Shown: piece by piece, positions 57,676-64,000 of the stretch | How the letters are laid out: each line of letters starts with the position of its first letter | How positions within the stretch are numbered: the first letter of the stretch is position 1 | Assembly: GCF_010015585.1 (NCBI RefSeq) | Contig: NW_022985081.1 | Coordinates: 527,538 to 591,537 of the forward strand | DNA: 64,000 nt | Reading direction: 5' to 3' | Source of the DNA: Eremomyces bilateralis CBS 781.70 | Lineage: Eukaryota > Ascomycota > Dothideomycetes > Eremomycetales > Eremomycetaceae | Translations under genes and position numbers: made by a program | Notes under the pieces: generated by a model | The model's input: only the letters and a program-made list of their open reading frames with translations | Told to the model about the DNA's origin: nothing | The model's database searches: none

Positions 57676-57954
57676 GTTGAAACCTTGGTTGGACTTGGAT
57701 GTGTCGAGTATCCTGTATCGCAGTGGAAGTTCTCAGTAGATGTTGGATGGTTGGAAATTCAAAGGGTCGCCAAAATTTTCGAATCCTGCAACAGAGACGT
57801 CGGATCCCTGCAAGCTTGAATTGTTTGTGCTTTGAAGCCTGAGGCAGCAACTTCCGTCTGGATCCAGTCCAGATTTAGTCCTTGATCACGAGTCCAACCA
57901 TCCAAGCGGTCAACAGAGTTCAACATTCGAAAACAGGCATAAATCATTGTCGAG
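57676..57954. promoter_or_regulatory. Shared divergent promoter, NOP15 / SMN
   Basis: 279 bp between opposite ATGs of a ribosome-biogenesis gene and an snRNP-assembly gene; no ORF of substance. A bidirectional promoter is inferred from spacing only. Confidence 0.55.
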
Positions 57955-58767
57955 ATGACTTCGATAGATTTAGCAAACGACGATACCTGGGATGATACAG
58001 AATTGCAGCGAAGTTGGAACTCCGCTTTCGCCGAATATCAGGCAAGTTTCCCGTCCCCATCACTAGATGGTTCTAACAGCGTCGCAGAAATACCATAGCA
58101 TAGCTGCTAAGGGCGATGACTCAGAAGAGATTCTCAAGGAGTATGATTTGAAAGAAATGCAAGAGAGGTTGCAGGCTCTTCAAGGGTACTAAACCCGTAC
58201 TCTTCAATGTCAAAGCCAAGGTTGACGAGAATCAGAAATGAGGATAAGGTCTCGGAATCGGACCAGCCGCTGAATGAAATGCCTGTTAAAGCTGAGGAAG
58301 AGGAAATGGTGGCATCTGGACAACGAGATGCTCAAGTTGAACATGTATGAGGACCCCTGCCTCATTGTCCTTATCCTGAATCCGTCCGACAACCCAGAGC
58401 TAGAAATGCATAGCTAACCTTTGTTTAGGTGAACGGAACCACAGGACAACCTGATACTTTCACGTTGAAGGATGCAACAGCGGCCACGAACTCGGTAGGA
58501 CCAGCGAGCGGTACAATGAGTCTTCCTAGTAAGTACAACTCCGCCCTGTCATACGTCCCTTAGCTCAAGGGAAAGGGCAACATGTTCCAGAGATCTAACT
58601 ATGTCACAGATATCTCCGACCAAAATGTGAAACAGATGCTTATGTCTTGGTACTGGGCAGGCTACTACACAGGTCTGTACGAGGGACAGCAGCAGGCGTC
58701 TAAAGCAGGCGAGTTGAAGCAATCAGACGCCCCTGGTGCAGACCAAGGTCCTACGAACGGTGGGTGA
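57955..58767 (+). CDS. SMN1: Survival motor neuron (SMN) homologue, Tudor-less
   Basis: SMN assembles Sm rings on spliceosomal snRNAs with Gemin2. Five exons (57955-58041, 58088-58185, 58236-58344, 58429-58528, 58610-58767) encode 183 aa. The N-terminal helix DDTWDDTELQRSWNSAFAEYQKYHSIAAKG (residues 9-38) is the Gemin2-binding region. The C-terminal YG box is MLMSWYWAGYYTGLYEGQQQA, with the alternating Tyr/Gly glycine-zipper pattern used for oligomerisation. Between them lie an acidic linker and no Tudor domain, as in S. pombe Smn1. Intron 1 is GC-AG (CAG|GCAAGT, 58042-58087). The alternating small exons are strongly supported by the joined motifs. Confidence 0.9.
58042..58087 (+). other. GC-AG intron in SMN homologue
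   Basis: 46 nt, donor CAG|GCAAGT, branch site TTCTAACA, acceptor CGCAG. It joins AEYQ to KYHSIAAKG, and reading through reaches an in-frame stop. Confidence 0.85.
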
Positions 58768-59830
58768 GACGAACAGCGGCAGGCTCTTGGAGAGCCGATT
58801 AAATCTTCTATTACGGAGCTACGGTGTTCGCACGGCGATCAACGGAATGCTCCGCGGTGCTCAGATGCAGGGACGAGTTGAGACAGACGGCGGTTCCCTA
58901 CGAACTGAGCAACAGCGTTGTCACACTAAGGTATCTCATCATGAGGAAATCAATTCCTGGACAAGCGCCATGGAAGGGAACGACGCGTAAGTGGGCATGG
59001 CGAAGCAACGACCCTACAAAGGATATGCAGTCGTTCAGGGATGGGGGAGGAGTGCGGTGCGGCTCTGCCCTGCGCGAATAGTACCAAACCGACAGGATAT
59101 CAGCCATCCGCTCCTTCAATAGCAGCTCGAACATCAATAATAATCAAATCTCGCGCCAATATGCTAATTCAACAGGTGACGGCCACCGTTTATTTTTGCT
59201 GTCACTCCTTGGCGGTGCTGGGCGAAGATGGCGCATGCGCGACGAGCTCTGCGACGCACTTGAGACACTTCATCCCGCATCCCCAAACTCTTCCCACACA
59301 ACAACTGTGAGAGCCACCCTCATCCGCCCCATCCTCGCGCGCGCTGAACAGGACGGCTGCCCATGAAAATCGATGTAGAATTCAAGGAATGTATCTCGGA
59401 AAAAGTCAATCCGAGCAGCGACAACGCCATGTTTCGTGATGGAGCCCCTTCGAACCGGCCCCTTCGACAGGAGGCCAATTTCAATGCTGAATTTAAGTCA
59501 CCGCGTTTCCAATCTTGAGATGTTTTTGTCGTCTCGTTTTCCTCATCGTCTTCGTTGTCGTATTCCATAATCGTCTCTTTTCCAGTTTCTGCCGTTCGCA
59601 TTTTTCCATTCTCCTTGGGCCGGCCCTCACTACGTGTCGTTCGATCATTCAATTCTACATCCAGCAACGGACATTAATCGATACCCTATCTCACGCATAC
59701 CACAAGTTCGAAAGATACCCGCAGAGCGGCATCGTCGATCGTTTTCAATTCGTTGTATCTCTACTATTCCTACGCAAATCGAGGTTTCCAACCCATTCTA
59801 CCATATCCCATCCCGAAACCGATAGCCAGA
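58768..59830. other. Intergenic, SMN to cupredoxin gene
   Basis: About 1.06 kb with short overlapping ORFs (for example minus 59320-59667) lacking domains. The final ~250 bp probably hold the cupredoxin leader. Confidence 0.45.
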
Positions 59831-60773
59831 ATGAAGAGCATCTCCATCCTCGCCAGCCTGGTTGCGGTGGCCGCTGCCGGCAACCATCATAAACCGCCAG
59901 CAAACCCTCATGCTGCAGCATATCCCGCCGCGAACCCCCCGCCTGCGCAAGCCGCAGCAGCTCAGGGGAATGTCCACACCGTATGCTACCCAACTCCCTA
60001 TTCAACATAAAAGTACTGACATGATAAGATCGTCGTCGGCGGCACCAAACCCCCCGCCGACCCTGCCGGCACCCCCACCCCTAACCTCGCCTTCACTCCC
60101 CCATCTATTCAAGCCGCCCCGGGAGACATCGTGCGCTTCGAATTCCTCCAAACCAACCACACCGTCACCCAATCCACCTTCGCGCAGCCTTGCGCCCCCA
60201 TGCCCGGCGGCAAGGACTCCGGGTTCCTCCCCAACCCCGACGGCACCACTCCTGGACCTACCTTCGACTTCACCGTCGCCTCCACCGACGCCGTCTGGAT
60301 GTTCTGCGCCCAGGGACCCCACTGCTCCAAGGGCATGGTCTTCGCCATCAACGCGGCTGCTACCGGAGAGAAGACCTTCGAGGCATATAAGGCGCTCGCT
60401 CTGGGGAGCGCCAACGGCACAGGGCAGGCGGCGGGCGGGCAGGCGACGGGCGGGCTGTTGGCAGGGACGCCAGCGCCGGCGCAGTCGAGTACGGTGACGT
60501 TGGTGGCGACGAGCGTTGCGGTGGCAGATCCGGGAGCGGCGACGGGAGCAGCGACGGGAGCGGCGGCGGCGCCGAGTGGTTCTGTGGCGCAGGGCCAGGG
60601 AACAACGCCAGGGGGCCAGCCGTGTGCATGCAGTTGTTTGTGTGGGGTGAATTCGTTTCCGCCGGAGGTTGGGCAGGGGATGTTTGGTGGGTTTTTGGGT
60701 AAGTGGTGATGGTGATGGTCGGTATACAAGGAAATACTGACTCGGTATAGGTCAATTGCCATCGACTCCTTGA
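59831..60773 (+). CDS. Secreted cupredoxin-domain protein
   Basis: Exons 59831-59980, 60029-60698 and 60751-60773 (a 23-nt last exon) encode 280 aa. A signal peptide (about 1-16) and a Pro/Ala/His-rich stretch lead to a plastocyanin-like fold: IVVGGTKP, LAFTPPSIQAAPGDIVRFEFLQTNHTVTQSTF, then FDFTVASTDAVWMFCAQGPHCSKGMVFAIN. Likely type-1 copper ligands are His94, Cys143, His148 and Met153; Cys105 and Cys149 could form a disulfide. The remainder is Ala/Gly/Thr-rich, with an unusual CACSCLC cluster near the C-terminus. Fungal proteins of this type are extracellular, with unclear electron-transfer or wall roles. There is no clear GPI tail. Confidence 0.88.
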
Positions 60774-61313
60774 GGTTGCGTGGAGGCTCTCAGTGCTTGC
60801 GCTGCATTGCTCGCTGGTGAAAGGAGGCTGCGTTGGCAGTGATGGATGTCTAGCCGGTTCCGTTGGTGGTATCTAGACGGCTCTTATTTTCTTGTACGCT
60901 TCAATAATATCCTGCATGAGGCGCTGTTCAGGGTTATGCATCAGAAGGTTTGCAGATTTTCCGGGGTTTCGAAAACCTAGATCATAGTTTGTAGAAACAA
61001 ATGGCAGAAAATACATCGGACATTGATGTCACCATATATGCTTGAGTTTGGAGGTTCTGGATTTGAGGGTGTGGTAGGAGACTGGATGGGTCTTACAGTA
61101 CTTAGATAACGAAAGCCCATCATGGACTTCCCTGTAGGACCACTTCAAAGCGTCGATGCAATATGAAGGATTATGATTCCGATAGTATTATTCTGCTATG
61201 AGTGTCTCCGTCGCCCCAGCCATAGCACCAAGCTTACTTCACCATAATCATCTCGAATACCCATATGCACCTTCGCTAATATCCAGACGCCCAACATCGC
61301 CCCTCGTCCTCAC
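60774..61313. other. Convergent 3' region, cupredoxin / SERF gene
   Basis: 540 bp, A/T-rich in parts; both neighbours end here. Nothing else recognised. Confidence 0.5.
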
Positions 61314-61631
61314 TTATTTCTTCGACCCTCCCGCCGCCGCCGCTGCTGCCTTTTTCGCCTCCGCCGCCTCCTGCTTCGCTCTCATGATCGCGGCCTGATC
61401 CTCCTTGGTGCGCTGAAATTGGGTGCCCGATTGCTATCCGGACGTTAGAAAACCGGCACGGATCTATGCAGCGTCATCGATGACATACCGTGTTCTTCGA
61501 CTTCTACACAAGGCCAGGGATTAGTAACGGCACGGGAAGTGCGCATGTCCAGACTACGTGGTCCTTACCGTGTTTCCTGCCGCCTTGAGGTTTTTCGCGC
61601 GGGCTTCATCGCGTTGGTTGCCTCGTGCCAT
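61314..61631 (-). CDS. Small SERF/4F5-family protein
   Basis: Exons 61631-61569, 61503-61489 (only 15 nt) and 61433-61314 encode 65 aa. The protein opens MARGNQRDEARAKNLKAAGNT; the microexon adds KSKNT, and the last exon gives QSGTQFQRTKEDQAAIMRAKQEAAEAKKAA and a Gly-Lys end. This matches the fungal 4F5/SERF family: small, basic, disordered proteins; animal SERFs modulate amyloid formation and bind nucleic acids. Splice sites are GTAAGG...GTGTAG and GTATGT...GGATAG, with TTACTAATC and TTTCTAACG branch sites. The microexon is required to keep the family sequence; skipping it would stay in frame (5 codons). Confidence 0.85.
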
Positions 61632-63050
61632 GATGAGAAAAGGTATGGGATCTGGAGGGGTACTACGGATCGAAACTTGGTGGATAGCTAGGCGCCGAGA
61701 TATGTTTGGGTGTTCGGAGACACGAATGGTTGTTTCGAGTTCGACGATGTCGCTGTTCAAAGTTCAGAGTGTGCTGAGTGGTGAGGATCAGATTGAAGAA
61801 CATGAAGGCCAAAGATAAAAATAGCGGCGGCACGTGCTTCGGCCAGGCCTGGCGGTCTGGTCGACGGCGGTACCAGAGCCGCTTGCACCACCGACATCAC
61901 TCCTCTGATCATTCTAATTAACCATCATCAGTTCTGAGTATTCAAGCTCGCGAGATTGGTCTTGAAAATCCGTACGGCTGTGATCGGTAAAGAGGACGGA
62001 CAATATATGCCAGGCTATCCTCCTTTGGTCATGCCTGTTATGTTGATGAATGGCTCAACTGGTCTCTCCTGAGTCTCATCTGGTGATGCTGGAGCCTCAC
62101 AGCGTTACCCGTATGAAGTAGTTGCGCTCGTTTTGTCTTGTATCACGATCTCTCTCACTATCCGCTTCATTGTCGCGTTTCCAGAGTTCCAGAGAATGTC
62201 TTGTACCTGTTCTTGGCGATACGATTGGTGCTGGGCGCCCGTCATTCGTTCGGTCGTTTCAGATCAACTTGAAACAACCTTGCCAACGCCTCCGTTCATC
62301 CCCTGATCTATCTCTCCCATTCCCATCTGTTGGCTGGCGATTCTCCATTTCCACCCCTGGACATCTGCAGCATCCCTCAAGGTTGGTTTGGCCGTATCCA
62401 GTGCTTTTTTCGTGTCGTCGCATCTTTCAAGCGCGCTTCGAGACTTTCGGGCAGCAAGTCGCTACCTCTCCTGCAGTGATGGTCTTCTCCAAACCGGGTG
62501 GAGGTGATGTTGTTGGATACCCCAAAGTCGCTTCTCCGCCTCACGATAGATATGGAATAGGATCCTGGTAATACGATCCAACGCTCGTTGCGGAACCAGC
62601 CAGTGACAGCGGAGATTGAAGTGCTGTCAGAACATTTTCGCGACGCACAGATCAATAGGACTGTGATTGAATCGCGATCGGCACATATTTCACTTTAGGA
62701 ACCTCCGCTGCCCTATTGTAGTTCACCTTCACTTTTCAACTTCTTTTCTTTCTATTCAGCTATTGAGGTGAATCTTCCATTGTGGTCGTTTCCTATTGTC
62801 GTTGCCTTATTATCTTTCGTTGATCGAATTGTCAATCCAGTCGGCTTCAGAACGACATTAACACTTTCTCCCATTCTTCATTCAACCCCTCACTCCCTCC
62901 ACCATATAAATTCCTCTCAGGAACACTTAAACATCTATCAACTCGATCAACTTAGCAGAAGTCTGCGGTTTTACCAACACTCGACGTGTACAAAACGTGA
63001 TATACCATCACACTCTTCTTCTAATCCAACTTCAATCGAAGCCCGGCAAA
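61632..63050. other. Divergent region, SERF / DUF7598-like gene
   Basis: About 1.4 kb. The second half (about 62700-63040) is C/T-rich with many short ORFs, consistent with a long 5' leader for the membrane-protein gene. The ORF at 62122-62571 is Ser/Arg/Pro-rich, has no domain and is likely non-coding. Confidence 0.45.
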
Positions 63051-64000
63051 ATGGGTCTCAACAGCAAGTCACTGGCTGGTCCAGGTTACATCATTCTCAA
63101 TGTCCTCCGTGGCATGAACATCATCGCGCTTCTGTCCGTCGTCACGGCATCCGTGGTGATGCTAATCAAGACATTCGTTGTCTCCAAGGTACTTCGACCG
63201 TGATATTGTTTCGGACTGAAACTAACATGACCAGTTCTTCTTCTTCGACGCAGTCACCCATGTCCTACGCGCTTCGGTTTGCTTGTTCCTCATCGTCTCC
63301 GAGATTGGACTCTTCCGACCGTACTTTGCACGCAACTGGCCGCTCCTCAGCCCGAAACATGGATTTGTCTTCCTGGCTTGCCTCATGATGGCAATCGGCG
63401 TCAACATCCTCGGGAATCTGAATAAGGAGGCAACGAGCCAGGAATCAATTGGTCTTGCTTTCTGGAGGATCGTCATTGGGTCAGGTATTGTCGTCTTGGT
63501 CATTGGGGTCTTCAATTTGGTGGCGGTATGTTTTATCCCTCCAATATCTCCTATACCGCTAACCATGTACAGAGCTACCTCTTCCGTGACAGGGGCCTCA
63601 AGGTCTCCGCCAGACGAATCCGCTCTCACGGCGCAGTCGCACTGAGCAACGCCGAAGCGGAACGCGCACACCTCGAGACCGCCATGATGTCCCCCCACCC
63701 CTCCTCCAAGAACCTCAACATCGCCACCAGCTTCACGGGCTGCGATTCCTCCATCAAATCATACAAGTCCCCCACCCAGAAATCCCCCAGCCCCAAACGC
63801 GCCACCTTTAAGAACTTCTCCGCCGCGAAGACCTTCCGTGCCGCCCGCGCCAGCATTCTCCCTAGCTACCACAGCCGCGTCGAACGGGCCGCGATTGATG
63901 CCGCCGAGGCCAAGTCACCATCCTACCACCCCAGGGAACCAATCTCGCCAGCCAGCTCGCGGTACAGCCGGACGACCAGTGGAAGGGATGCGCACGGTCG
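63051..64000 (+). CDS. Four-helix membrane protein, DUF7598-like (3' end outside window)
   Basis: Exons 63051-63188, 63235-63525 and 63573 to beyond the window end; 271 codons are visible. The N-terminus (LNSKSLAGPGYIILNVLRGMNIIALLSVVTASVVMLIKTFVVSK-FFFFDAVTHVLRA) spans the first intron and is a recognisable fungal membrane family. Hydrophobic segments are at about residues 11-42, 55-72, 84-100 and 119-143, after which a cytosolic basic/Ser-rich tail (SYLFRDRGLKVSARRIR, SPSPKRATFK) runs on to the edge. Introns have GTACTT and GTATGT donors and CTAAC branch sites. The function of the family is unknown; a plasma-membrane or vacuolar location is possible. The frame is open at the window end. Confidence 0.82.

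Noticed and set aside
62122-62571. 149-codon plus-strand ORF upstream of the DUF7598-like gene
   Set aside because: Ser/Arg/Pro-rich translation without domain or splice connection; more likely promoter or leader sequence.

Overview
This window looks like a gene-dense piece of a filamentous ascomycete (Pezizomycotina) chromosome. The evidence is the gene content (Zn2Cys6 and Fungal_trans_2 regulators, a UstYa-family oxidase, SUR7/PalI, the DASH subunit Dad2, Sfm1, Ice2) and the many short introns (about 45-140 nt) with GTRNGT-like donors, CTAAC/CTRAC branch sites and YAG acceptors. I cannot fix the class. I see no tRNA, rRNA, CRISPR array, organellar sequence or intact transposon. Intron-containing genes were assembled by eye from splice sites, reading-frame continuity and family signatures.

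Region by region. 1-14.7 kb is conserved housekeeping sequence: the 3' end of methionine aminopeptidase 2, then Rae1/Gle2, Sfm1, the endosulfine Igo1, MYG1, Ice2 and the kinetochore protein Chl4/CENP-N. 14.7-20.7 kb is a gene-poor gap with at most one tiny Cys-rich ORF. 20.7-36.9 kb is more accessory: a Ser/Gly-rich secreted wall protein with a minisatellite, a decayed GH26 mannanase with a CBM35 module, a Zn2Cys6 regulator, a bHLH regulator, a short-chain dehydrogenase-like protein lacking its catalytic lysine, a DUF1279 mitochondrial membrane protein and a Fungal_trans_2 regulator. After a second gene-poor gap (36.9-40.1 kb) come a secreted PI-PLC-like phosphodiesterase back to back with a SUR7/PalI protein, a SWIM+RING ubiquitin-ligase candidate, and Dad2 back to back with shugoshin. 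50.3-51.5 kb holds cytochrome c peroxidase.

52.4-56.0 kb is the most interesting stretch. A membrane-anchored UstYa-type (DUF3328) oxidase with both HxxHC motifs lies 1.8 kb from a divergent gene for a secreted, tyrosine-rich protein. That protein is built of four 51-residue repeats separated by Kex2-type dibasic sites and ends in a KR-EAEA processing signal. This is the minimal layout of a dikaritin-like ribosomal peptide (RiPP) pathway, but its repeats are far longer and richer in Tyr than the known short cores. The link is an inference from proximity and architecture.

56.2-64 kb returns to conserved genes: Nop15 and an SMN homologue sharing a 279-bp divergent promoter, a secreted cupredoxin, a tiny three-exon SERF/4F5 gene, and the 5' part of a four-helix membrane protein (DUF7598-like) cut by the window end.
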